Shown: piece by piece, positions 25,000 through 32,079 of the stretch
How positions within the stretch are numbered: position 1 is the stretch's first letter
How the letters are laid out: every line of letters starts with the position of its first letter
Assembly (NCBI RefSeq): GCF_004337445.1
Contig: NZ_SJZB01000017.1
Location: forward strand, 1-32,079
Reading direction: 5' to 3'
Length of the DNA: 32,079 bases
Source: Parasulfuritortus cantonensis
GTDB lineage: Bacteria; Pseudomonadota; Gammaproteobacteria; Burkholderiales; Thiobacillaceae
Made by a program: the position numbers and the translations under genes
Notes under the pieces: generated by a model
Told to the model about the DNA's origin: nothing
Databases searched by the model: none
Seen by the model: only the letters and a program-made list of their open reading frames with translations

Positions 25000-27759
25000 A
25001 TGGGACTGACACGCCGTGATTTTTTGAAGACCAGCATCGCCGCCAGCGCCGCCGCGACCGTGGGCATGCCCCTGGCCAAGGAGGCCGAGGCCGCCGTCAA
25101 GGCCGCCGAGGCGGGCTGGCAGTGGGACAAGGGCGCCTGCCGCTTCTGCGGTACCGGCTGCGGCATCATGATCGCCACCAAGGACGGCAAGATCGTCGCC
25201 ACCAAGGGTGACCCGGACGCCCCGGTCAACCGCGGCCTGAACTGCGTCAAGGGCTACTTCAACGGCAAGATCATGTACGGCAAGGACCGCCTCACGACCC
25301 CGCTGCTGCGCATGACCGACGGCAAGTTCGACAAGAAGGGCAAGTTCGTGCCGGTGTCCTGGGACAAGGCCATGGAGGTCATGACCGAGAAGTTCCTCGA
25401 GGCCTACCGCGAGAAGGGCCCGACCGGCGTCGGCATCTTCGGCTCCGGCCAGTGGACCGTGCCCGAGGGCTACGTCGGCGCCAAGCTCTGGAAGGCCGGC
25501 TTCCGTTCCAACACCATCGACCCGAACGCCCGCCACTGCATGGCCTCGGCCGTGGCCGGCTTCATGCAGACCTTCGGCATCGACGAACCGGCCGGCAACT
25601 ACGACGACATCGAGTACACCGACACGGCGGTCCTGTGGGGCGCCAACATGGCCGAGATGCACCCCATCCTGTGGTCGCGCATCACCAACCGGCGCCTGAC
25701 CCACGACAAGATGAAGGTGGTCAACCTGTCCACCTACGGCAACATGTCTTCCGACATCGCCGACATCGAGATCGTCTTCCGGCCCTCCGGCGACCTGGCG
25801 ATCCAGAACTACATCGCCCGCGAGATCGTCAAGCGCAACGCGGTGAACTGGGACTTCGTCAACAAGAACGCCGTCTTCGCCACCGGCCCGTACGACATCG
25901 GCTACGGCTTCCGGCCCAAGAACGCCGACAAGTTCGCCTCCGGCAAGGAAATGGAGGTGGTCTCCAACGAGCAGGTCCACGTCATCGACAAGTGGGAAGC
26001 CATCGCCCAGCGCCGCAAGGAAGGCGAGCAGGTCAAGCAGGCCAACACGGCCACCGCCGGCAAGGACTGGGCGATCTCCTTCGAGGACTTCAAGGCCGCC
26101 CTGGAACCCTACGACGCCGACTTCACCACGGCCGTCGCCAAGGGCGATCCGGACGAGTCCGACGAGGCCTTCAAGGCCAAGCTGAAGCAGCTGGCCGACC
26201 TCTACTGCGAGCCCAAGCGCAAGGTGGTGTCCTACTGGACCATGGGCTTCAACCAGCACCAGCGCGGCACCTGGGTCAACGAGCAGTGCTACATGAACCA
26301 CCTCCTGCTGGGCAAGCAGTCCATGCCCGGCAGCGGCGCCTTCTCGCTGACCGGCCAGCCGTCCGCCTGCGGTACCGCCCGCGAGGTCGGCACCTTCTCG
26401 CACCGCCTGCCGGCCGACATGGTGGTGAACGTCAAGAAGCACCGCGACCACAGCGAGGAACTCTGGCACCTGCCCACCAACACCCTCAACCCGACCGTCG
26501 GCAGCCACTTCGTCAAGATGATGCGCGACCTCGAGGACGGCGCCATGAAGTGGGCCATCGTGCAGGTCAACAACCCCTGGCAGAACACCGCCAACCTGAA
26601 CCACTGGATCAAGGGCGCGCGCGAGATGGACAACTTCATCGTCTGCTGCGACGGCTACCCGACGGTATCCGCCAAGGTGGCCGACCTGGTCCTGCCCGCC
26701 GCCATGATCTTCGAGAAGTGGGGCTTCTACGGCAACGCCGAGCGCCGCACCCAGTGCTGGCGCCAGCAGGTCGCCCCGGTCGGCGAGGCGCGCGGCGACC
26801 TCTGGATCCTCCTGGAACTGGCCAAGCGGGTGAAGATCAAGGACACCTGGGGCGAGCAGAAGGTCCCCGGCCTCAAGGAAGCCGGCTTCGAGGACGGCAA
26901 GCTGCCCTCGGTGCTCGACGAGGCCAAGAAGATGGGCTACGACCCCGAGATGAGCCTGTACGACGCCCTGTTCGCCACGCCGGAGAACAAGAAGACCTAC
27001 AAGTGGCCGGACAAGGTCGCCAAGGGCCACGACAACCACATCGCCAAGAACCTGGGCTGGTTCGTCGAGAAGGCCATGTTCGAGGAGTACCGCAAGTTCG
27101 GCACCGGCCACGGCCACGACCTGGCGCCGTTCGACGTCTACTACGACGACAAGGTGCGCGGCCTGCGCTGGCCGGTGGTGCTGAAGGACGGCAAGTGGAC
27201 CGAGACGCGCTGGCGCTTCAACGAGGAGTACGACCCCTACGTCAAGAAGGGCCAGGGCATCTACTTCTACGGCAACGACGGCAAGGCCCTGGTCATGGGC
27301 GACCTGGACAAGCCGGGTGACGGCAGCCAGAAGGTCAAGCTGGACGGCAAGGCCAAGATCTACTTCCGGCCCTACGCCAGCCCGGTCGAGCAGCCGGACA
27401 AGGACTTCGACCTCTGGCTGTGCACCGGCCGCGTCCTCGAGCACTGGCACTCCGGTTCCATGACCCGGCGCGTCCCCGAGCTGTACCGCGCCTTCCCGGA
27501 CGCCGTGTGCTGGATCCACCCGAAGGATGCCGAGTCGCGCGGCCTCAAGCGCAACGACCTGGTCTGGGTGGAATCCCGCCGCGGCAAGGTCAAGGTGCGC
27601 ATCGAGACCGGCGGCCGCAACCGGGTGCCGCGCGGCCTGGTGTACGTGCCCTGGTTCGACGAGTCGGTGCTGATCAACAAGGTCACGCTCGATTCGACCT
27701 GCCCGATCTCCAAGGAGACCGACTACAAGAAGTGCTCGGTCAAGGTCTACAAGGCCTGA
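25000..27759 (+). CDS. napA: Periplasmic nitrate reductase catalytic subunit (long form)
   Basis: A 919-residue molybdoenzyme that reduces nitrate to nitrite in the periplasm. A twin-arginine signal (TRRDFLK) begins at residue 5. The [4Fe-4S] cysteines are C47, C50, C54 and C82, and the Mo-ligand Cys180 is in [12 protein letters not shown]-terminal landmarks are [19 protein letters not shown] and [16 protein letters not shown]. It is about 90 residues longer than the ~830-residue form of Escherichia and Paracoccus; the extra sequence is mainly around residues ~300-400 and ~610-800. From memory this resembles the long NapA of Campylobacter/Wolinella, not confirmed by alignment. The ATG at 25000 follows a perfect AAGGAGG by five bases. 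Confidence 0.96.
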   Translation: MGLTRRDFLKTSIAASAAATVGMPLAKEAEAAVKAAEAGWQWDKGACRFCGTGCGIMIATKDGKIVATKGDPDAPVNRGLNCVKGYFNGKIMYGKDRLTTPLLRMTDGKFDKKGKFVPVSWDKAMEVMTEKFLEAYREKGPTGVGIFGSGQWTVPEGYVGAKLWKAGFRSNTIDPNARHCMASAVAGFMQTFGIDEPAGNYDDIEYTDTAVLWGANMAEMHPILWSRITNRRLTHDKMKVVNLSTYGNMSSDIADIEIVFRPSGDLAIQNYIAREIVKRNAVNWDFVNKNAVFATGPYDIGYGFRPKNADKFASGKEMEVVSNEQVHVIDKWEAIAQRRKEGEQVKQANTATAGKDWAISFEDFKAALEPYDADFTTAVAKGDPDESDEAFKAKLKQLADLYCEPKRKVVSYWTMGFNQHQRGTWVNEQCYMNHLLLGKQSMPGSGAFSLTGQPSACGTAREVGTFSHRLPADMVVNVKKHRDHSEELWHLPTNTLNPTVGSHFVKMMRDLEDGAMKWAIVQVNNPWQNTANLNHWIKGAREMDNFIVCCDGYPTVSAKVADLVLPAAMIFEKWGFYGNAERRTQCWRQQVAPVGEARGDLWILLELAKRVKIKDTWGEQKVPGLKEAGFEDGKLPSVLDEAKKMGYDPEMSLYDALFATPENKKTYKWPDKVAKGHDNHIAKNLGWFVEKAMFEEYRKFGTGHGHDLAPFDVYYDDKVRGLRWPVVLKDGKWTETRWRFNEEYDPYVKKGQGIYFYGNDGKALVMGDLDKPGDGSQKVKLDGKAKIYFRPYASPVEQPDKDFDLWLCTGRVLEHWHSGSMTRRVPELYRAFPDAVCWIHPKDAESRGLKRNDLVWVESRRGKVKVRIETGGRNRVPRGLVYVPWFDESVLINKVTLDSTCPISKETDYKKCSVKVYKA

Positions 27760-27780
27760 CCCCGGCCGGGTTGCCTTCCG

Positions 27781-27833
27781 CGTCCGCCCGATCCGGCGGA
27801 CGGCCGCGGAGGGGGCTCGCCCAAGCCCTCCGC
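27781..27833 (+). promoter_or_regulatory. Two tandem GC hairpins in the napA-napG gap
   Basis: CGTCCGCC (27781-27788) pairs with GGCGGACG (27795-27802), loop 6. GCGGAGGG (27806-27813) pairs with CCCTCCGC (27826-27833), loop 12. Both stems are perfect 8-mers. They follow the napA stop by 21 bases with no T-tract. An mRNA 3'-end stabiliser or partial attenuator that lets more NapA than NapGHB be made is a reasonable reading. Confidence 0.5.
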
Positions 27834-27915
27834 CGAGGGTTTGGGTGAACGACAAACGTCCCGCACAGGCCACGGCCACCGGCCGTGAACGTCGACCGTG
27901 CAATTGGTGGAAAGA

Positions 27916-28689
27916 ATGGCTGAACTCAACGTCGCAAGACGGGAATTTCTGGTGAAGGCTGCGCAGGGCACCTCGCTCGCCGTGACCGGCGGGCTGCTCT
28001 GGGCCTACCTGGTGCGCCAGGAGGCGAAAGCGCAGCCGTACGCCCTGCGTCCGCCCGGCGCCCTGGCCGAGAAGGATTTCAACGCCGCCTGCATCAAGTG
28101 CGGCGAGTGCGTCAACGTCTGCCCGCCCGACATCCTCAAGCTGGCCCCGGCCGGCGGCGACCTGCCCATCGGCACGCCCTTCTTCACGCCCCGCATCGGG
28201 GCCTGCGTCATGTGCCCGGACATCCCCTGCGTGAAGGCCTGCCCGACCGGCGCCCTGAGCCCGCAGCTGACCGACATCAACCAGGCGCACATGGGCCTGG
28301 CGGTGATCGACATCGAGAACTGCCTGTCCTGGAAGGGCCTGCGTTGCGAGATCTGCCACCGCGACTGCCCGCTCAAGGGCAAGGCCATCACCCTGGAGAC
28401 CGACCCGCGCGGCCTGTCCAAGCACGCCGTGTTCCGGCCCATCGTCAACTCCGACTACTGCACCGGCTGCGGCATCTGCGAGAAGGCCTGCCCGACCGCG
28501 GAACCGGCCATCCGCATCCTTCCGCACGCCCTGGTCCAGGGCAAGATCGGCGAGCACTACCGCCTGGGCTGGACCTTCGACACCGAGATCACCCAGGACT
28601 TCAAGCCGTCCGACAAGGCGCCCGAGACGCCGCCCGAACCGTCCGGCAAGCCCGCCGGCGTCGACTACCTCAACGAGGGTGGGCTATGA
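27916..28689 (+). CDS. napG: NapG, periplasmic ferredoxin-type quinol-dehydrogenase component
   Basis: A 257-residue iron-sulfur protein that, with membrane NapH, passes quinol electrons to the NapAB reductase. A twin-arginine-type signal (ARREFLVKAAQGTSL) directs export. Four [4Fe-4S] cysteine clusters are seen: CIKCGECVNVCPP, CVMCPDIPCVKACPT, CEICHRDCPLKGKA and CTGCGICEKACPT. The C-terminal ~45 residues are Pro/Glu-rich. I chose ATG 27916, with GGTGG five bases before, over a GTG six codons upstream. A 156-base gap with two hairpins separates it from napA. Its stop overlaps the napH start (ATGA), so the two are translationally coupled. Confidence 0.95.
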   Translation: MAELNVARREFLVKAAQGTSLAVTGGLLWAYLVRQEAKAQPYALRPPGALAEKDFNAACIKCGECVNVCPPDILKLAPAGGDLPIGTPFFTPRIGACVMCPDIPCVKACPTGALSPQLTDINQAHMGLAVIDIENCLSWKGLRCEICHRDCPLKGKAITLETDPRGLSKHAVFRPIVNSDYCTGCGICEKACPTAEPAIRILPHALVQGKIGEHYRLGWTFDTEITQDFKPSDKAPETPPEPSGKPAGVDYLNEGGL

Positions 28690-29597
28690 GCACCGCCGCC
28701 GACCTCTCGCACGACAAGCTCGAGCAGCGTTCCTTCCCCGCCCGGCTGTGGTCCTGGCGCTACATCGTCCTGCGCCGGCTGGTCCAGCTCGGCATCCTGA
28801 TGCTGTTCTTCGGCACCGCCCACTGGGCCTGGGAATATCCGGCCAAGACGCCGCTGCTGACCGGCAACCTGTCCGCCTCCGAGTTCATCGGCATGGTGCC
28901 CATGGCCGACCCGTTCGCGACCTTGCAGATATTCCTGACCGGCCACGTCCTGCAGGGCAAGGTGATCCTCGGCTCGGCCATCGTGCTCGGCTTCTACCTG
29001 CTGCTCGGCGGCCGGGTGTTCTGCGCCTGGGTCTGTCCGGTCAACATGGTCACCGACCTGGCCGGCTGGCTGCGCGCCCGCCTGCCCATCCCGGCCATGT
29101 TCCACGTCAACCGCAACATCCGCTACTTCGTCCTCGCCGCCAGCCTGGTCCTGTCGGCCCTGACCGGCCTGGCCGCGTTCGAGTGGGTGAGCCCGGTCGG
29201 CATGATGCACCGCGAGATCATCTTCGGCTTCGGCGCCGGCATCATGGCCCTGGCCGCCATCTTCCTGTTCGACCTGCTGATCCTGAAGAACGGCTGGTGC
29301 GGCCACCTGTGCCCGCTCGGCGCCTTCTGGTCGCTGGTCGGGCGCACCGCCCAGGTGCGCGTGCGCTACGACAAGGACAGCTGCACGCACTGCGGCGAGT
29401 GCGCCAAGGTTTGCCCGGAACCGCAGGTGCTCAATCTCAAGCACCTGGAGCGTACGGGTGTGGTCGATTCCGGCGAATGCAGCAACTGCGGCCGATGCAC
29501 GCCCCTGTGCCCGGAAGGCAGCCTGGCATTCGATTTGAGGCTTTTGATCCGCAAGCCTGGTGCGGATAAATCCGTTTCTGCAAGGAGGACGAAATGA
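28686..29597 (+). CDS. napH: NapH, membrane ferredoxin-type quinol-dehydrogenase component
   Basis: A 303-residue inner-membrane protein with four helices. It begins MSTAADLSHDKLEQ, followed by LRRLVQLGILMLFFGTAHW (helix 1) and VILGSAIVLGFYLLLGG (helix 2). The two cytoplasmic Cys-x3-Cys-Pro motifs, CAWVCP and CGHLCP, are the NapH hallmark. The C-terminal domain holds two [4Fe-4S] sites, CTHCGECAKVCP and CSNCGRCTPLCP. With NapG it can oxidise quinol, taking over the role of NapC, which is absent from this cluster. The start overlaps the napG stop by ATGA; its own stop overlaps the napB start by ATGA. Confidence 0.95.
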   Translation: MSTAADLSHDKLEQRSFPARLWSWRYIVLRRLVQLGILMLFFGTAHWAWEYPAKTPLLTGNLSASEFIGMVPMADPFATLQIFLTGHVLQGKVILGSAIVLGFYLLLGGRVFCAWVCPVNMVTDLAGWLRARLPIPAMFHVNRNIRYFVLAASLVLSALTGLAAFEWVSPVGMMHREIIFGFGAGIMALAAIFLFDLLILKNGWCGHLCPLGAFWSLVGRTAQVRVRYDKDSCTHCGECAKVCPEPQVLNLKHLERTGVVDSGECSNCGRCTPLCPEGSLAFDLRLLIRKPGADKSVSARRTK

Positions 29598-30073
29598 GGA
29601 ATAGCACTTTGTTCGGCGCGCTCGTGGCCGCCATGGCCCTTTCCCTGCCGGCGGCGGCGGTACAGGACCAGGCCATCCCGGAGGACGATCTCGGCCTCTC
29701 CAAGGCGAGCGTCTACGACACCCCTGAGCCGGCCGCCTTCGAATACGGCGACAAGGACGCCGGCACGGTGGGCAAGCGCGCCGCGCGCTCGTACAACACG
29801 GCGCCGCCCATGATCCCGCACACCACCAAGGACATGGTGCCGATCACGCGCGACTCCAACCTGTGCAAGGACTGCCACGTGCAGCCCGACATGATCGGCC
29901 AGAAGATCACCCCGGGCATCCCCGTGCCGGTGCCGGCCAGCCACTATGTCGACGTCAAGAAGGGCGAGCTGTACATGGGGCGCTGGAACTGCATCCAGTG
30001 CCACCGCCCGCAAGCCGACGTGAAGCTGCTGGTCGAGAGCGTGTTCGACAAGAAGGCGGCGCACAAGAAGTAG
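29594..30073 (+). CDS. napB: NapB, dihaem cytochrome c subunit of periplasmic nitrate reductase
   Basis: A 159-residue periplasmic electron-transfer subunit. It has a Sec signal (MRNSTLFGALVAAMALSLPAAA), an RSYNTAPPMIPHTT segment typical of NapB and two haem-binding motifs, CKDCH and CIQCH. The extra His residues that serve as distal haem ligands are also visible (e.g. PASHYVDV). Length is normal. The ATG overlaps the napH stop (ATGA) and is preceded by AAGGAGG. It ends the cluster and is followed within ten bases by a hairpin terminator. Confidence 0.96.
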   Translation: MRNSTLFGALVAAMALSLPAAAVQDQAIPEDDLGLSKASVYDTPEPAAFEYGDKDAGTVGKRAARSYNTAPPMIPHTTKDMVPITRDSNLCKDCHVQPDMIGQKITPGIPVPVPASHYVDVKKGELYMGRWNCIQCHRPQADVKLLVESVFDKKAAHKK

Positions 30074-30080
30074 GCGCATG

Positions 30081-30110
30081 CCGGGCGGCGCTGGCCGCCG
30101 CCCGGGGTTT
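30081..30110 (+). terminator. Hairpin terminator after napB
   Basis: A perfect 10-base stem (30081-30090 with 30096-30105), loop 5, is followed by ggttt. The T-tract is short, so termination may be incomplete. It starts eight bases after the napB stop. Confidence 0.65.
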
Positions 30111-30118
30111 CGCCGGCA

Positions 30119-30185
30119 ACGCCGGGGTCCGGGTTCGGGCATGGTCCAGTTTGGGGCCGGCATGAACCATTTCGGACCCCGGCGT
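30119..30185. repeat. Long imperfect inverted repeat downstream of napB
   Basis: Perfect 13-base outer arms (30119-30131 and 30173-30185) flank an inner GGTTC (30132-30136) and GAACC (30164-30168), giving a ~67-base hairpin. It lies between the napB terminator and the ATP-grasp gene. The remainder of the 279-base gap (30074-30352) has a TATACT hexamer at 30199-30204 and a direct repeat TGGTGCAC at 30215-30222 and 30228-30234 plus one base; I see no gene in it. Confidence 0.5.
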
Positions 30186-30352
30186 CGCGTTCGGCGTCTA
30201 TACTGGCGCCAGCGTGGTGCACGCAGATGGTGCACTCATGCTCCAGGGTGAGGCGTGATCGATAACGAAACAACCCTGCCATCGTCGTAATGGCCGTTTG
30301 CCGGGTTGGCACGAAACATGCTGGTTTATCTGCAAAGACCGGTATATCGACC

Positions 30353-31804
30353 ATGGACATACTCAGCCAGAACTACCGCCTAGACGTCGCCTACGATGAA
30401 CTCATCGGCCCCGACCGTCAGCCCCGCGCCGCCGCCAAACCCCTGTTCGACTATCTGTCCGGTCTCGACGCCAGCGTGCTCGAGGCCCGGCGCAAGGCCG
30501 TGGAAGCGGCCATCATGACCATGGGCATCACCTTCACGGTGTACAGCGACGCCGGCAACATCGACCGCGCCTGGCCCTTCGACATCGTGCCCAGGATCAT
30601 CCCGCGTTCGGAGTGGCAGCGCATCGAGGCGGGCCTCAAGCAGCGCCTGCAGGCCCTCAACCTGTTCATCACCGACCTCTACAACGACCAGCGCATCGTC
30701 AAGGACGGCGTCTTCCCGATCGAGGTGCTGGAGGGTTCGAAGAACTTCCGCGAGCAGTGCCGGGGCATCACGCCGCGCTTCGGCGTCTGGGCCCACATCT
30801 GCGGCACCGACCTGGTGCGCGACAAGGACGGCACCGTCTACGTCCTCGAGGACAACCTGCGCGTGCCCTCCGGCGTGTCCTACATGCTGGAGAACCGCCA
30901 GCTCATGAAGCGGCTGTTCCCCGAGCTGTTCCAGTCCTGCACCATCCTGCCGGTCGACAACTATCCGACCCAGCTGCACGACACCCTGGCCGCCCTGTCG
31001 CCGCGCAGTTCCGACCGGCCGGTGATCGCGGTGCTGACCCCGGGCATCTACAACTCCGCCTATTTCGAGCATTCCTACCTGGCCCAGCAGATGGGCGCCT
31101 TCCTGGTGGAGGGCTCCGACCTGGTGGTCAAGAGCGACGACTGCGTCTACATGAAGACCATCTCCGGCCTGCGCCGGGTGGACGTGATCTACCGCCGCAT
31201 CGACGACGACTTCCTCGACCCCGAGGCCTTCCGCCCCGATTCGGCGCTCGGCGTGCCGGGCCTGATGCGGGCCTGGCGCAACGGCAAGGTCGGCATCGCC
31301 AACGCGCCCGGCGCCGGGGTGGCCGACGACAAGGTCGTGTACGCCTTCGTACCGAAGATCATCCAGTATTACCTGAAGGAAGAGCCAATCATCCCCAACG
31401 TGCCCAGCTACCTGTGCATGTACGACGACCAGCGCGACTACGTGCTCGCCAACCTGGACAAGCTGGTGGTCAAGCCGGCCAACGAATCGGGTGGCTACGG
31501 CATGCTGATCGGGCCGCGTGCGACCCAGGCCGAGCGCGACACCTTCGCCGAGCTGATCCGCACCAATCCGCGCAACTACATGGCCCAGCCGACCCTGTCC
31601 ATCTCCACCGCGCCGACCCTGATCGACGACAAGCTGGCACCCCGCCACCTCGACCTGCGCCCCTTCGTGCTGCAGTCGAACCGCATGTACGTCACCACCG
31701 GCGGCCTCACCCGGGTCGCCATGAAGGAGGGTTCCCTGGTCGTCAACTCGTCCCAGGGGGGCGGTAGCAAGGACACCTGGATCGTCGACATGGAGGGCGC
31801 CTGA
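30353..31804 (+). CDS. Circularly permuted type 2 ATP-grasp protein (DUF404/DUF407)
   Basis: A 483-residue protein with the family's hallmark block VYVLEDNLRVPSGVSYMLENR, an early SDAGNIDRAWPFDIVPRIIP, a middle TPGIYNSAYFEHSYLAQQMG and the ATP-binding VVKPANESGGYGML. These proteins are predicted amide- or peptide-bond-forming ligases and are typically encoded with alpha-E and transglutaminase-like proteins; the reaction is not established. The ATG at 30353 is chosen because the conserved region starts there; an ATG 21 codons earlier (30290) has no ribosome-binding site and no conserved sequence. The next gene, an alpha-E protein, begins one base after its stop. Confidence 0.9.
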   Translation: MDILSQNYRLDVAYDELIGPDRQPRAAAKPLFDYLSGLDASVLEARRKAVEAAIMTMGITFTVYSDAGNIDRAWPFDIVPRIIPRSEWQRIEAGLKQRLQALNLFITDLYNDQRIVKDGVFPIEVLEGSKNFREQCRGITPRFGVWAHICGTDLVRDKDGTVYVLEDNLRVPSGVSYMLENRQLMKRLFPELFQSCTILPVDNYPTQLHDTLAALSPRSSDRPVIAVLTPGIYNSAYFEHSYLAQQMGAFLVEGSDLVVKSDDCVYMKTISGLRRVDVIYRRIDDDFLDPEAFRPDSALGVPGLMRAWRNGKVGIANAPGAGVADDKVVYAFVPKIIQYYLKEEPIIPNVPSYLCMYDDQRDYVLANLDKLVVKPANESGGYGMLIGPRATQAERDTFAELIRTNPRNYMAQPTLSISTAPTLIDDKLAPRHLDLRPFVLQSNRMYVTTGGLTRVAMKEGSLVVNSSQGGGSKDTWIVDMEGA

Positions 31805-31805
31805 C

Positions 31806-32079
31806 ATGCTCTCCCGCGTCGCCGAAAGCCTGTACTGGATGACCCGTTACCTGGAACGGGCCGAGAACACCGCCCGCCTGATCAACAGCACCACCCAGGT
31901 ACTCCTCGACCTGCCCCGCGGCGCCCACTTCGGCTGGGACGTCCTGATCCACGTCGTCGGCGTCGACGACCAGGTGCGCGAGCGCGGCATCGCGCTCGAC
32001 GAGGCCAGCATCATGGAGTTCCTGATCGGCGACGAGAAGAACCCCAGTTCCATCCTGTCGAGCATCCACTTCGCCCGGG
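31806..32079 (+). CDS. Alpha-E domain protein (DUF403), N-terminal part (partial)
   Basis: The first 91 residues of a protein that runs off the right edge. MLSRVAESLYWMTRYLERAENTARLI is the conserved N-terminus of the alpha-helical, Glu-rich alpha-E family, followed by FGWDVLIHVVG. Alpha-E proteins nearly always accompany circularly permuted ATP-grasp proteins, as here with a one-base gap, and are presumed partners in the same peptide-related reaction. The ATG position and coupling leave little doubt about the start. Confidence 0.92.
   Translation, partial: MLSRVAESLYWMTRYLERAENTARLINSTTQVLLDLPRGAHFGWDVLIHVVGVDDQVRERGIALDEASIMEFLIGDEKNPSSILSSIHFAR

Noticed and set aside
24838-28557. A very long open frame antisense to napD, napA and napG (over 1200 codons).
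   Set aside because: It is a codon-bias shadow: strong GC at third positions of nap genes removes stops from the opposite frame. The translation is low-complexity Val/Asp/Gly/His-rich without any domain, and the sense genes are certain.
30215-30235. Direct repeat TGGTGCAC as a mobile-element target duplication.
   Set aside because: The copies are only 13 bases apart with no element between them.

Overview
The window is GC-rich, densely packed chromosomal DNA of a Gram-negative proteobacterium. The gene families (PilU, PPK1 beside a CYTH-CHAD protein, a napDAGHB cluster, an OmpA-type lipoprotein, the glgB/glgC pair) suggest a respiratory, probably denitrifying or nitrate-reducing betaproteobacterium of Rhodocyclales or Thiobacillaceae type. 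That placement is inferred from gene content and was not tested by any search. I see no insertion sequence, prophage, CRISPR array, tRNA or rRNA.

Layout. 1-358: the end of an MscS-type channel. 375-6774 (minus): a compact carbon-storage run, glgB > methyltransferase > pgi > SirB2-like membrane protein > WYL regulator, with overlapping or closely spaced genes. 6775-6921: a divergent control region with a near-perfect AT-rich palindrome. 6922-9075 (plus): glgC, then an endonuclease/exonuclease/phosphatase-fold protein. 9095-10796 (minus): msrA behind an M20 amidohydrolase. 10855-12270 (minus): an OmpA-domain lipoprotein built from 14-residue repeats, ending in a textbook terminator. 12487-12744 (plus): a small secreted protein of unknown role with a strong terminator. 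12855-14879 (plus): pilU and an HDOD signalling protein. 14964-16757 (plus): a NERD-nuclease/helicase fusion, convergent with a broken rsgA-like GTPase gene (16771-17465). 17510-21119: ppk1 and a CYTH-CHAD protein, divergent, a polyphosphate pair. 21346-23753 (plus): a DegP/DegQ-type protease and an HAD phosphatase. 23809-24498 (minus): a Crp/Fnr regulator. 24663-30073 (plus): napDAGHB, periplasmic nitrate reduction. 30353 to the end (plus): a circularly permuted ATP-grasp protein and the start of an alpha-E protein.

How it fits together. Two storage polymers are represented: glycogen (GlgB, GlgC, Pgi) and polyphosphate (PPK1, CYTH-CHAD). A complete periplasmic nitrate reductase cluster sits beside a Crp/Fnr regulator whose recognition helix carries the E-x-x-S-R signature. 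A perfect TTGAC-N4-GTCAA box lies between them. The most notable items are the 14-residue repeat architecture of the OmpA lipoprotein, the doubly damaged rsgA paralogue, the unusually long NapA in a napDAGHB cluster without napC, and several palindromes or repeats in intergenic DNA that the genes do not explain.
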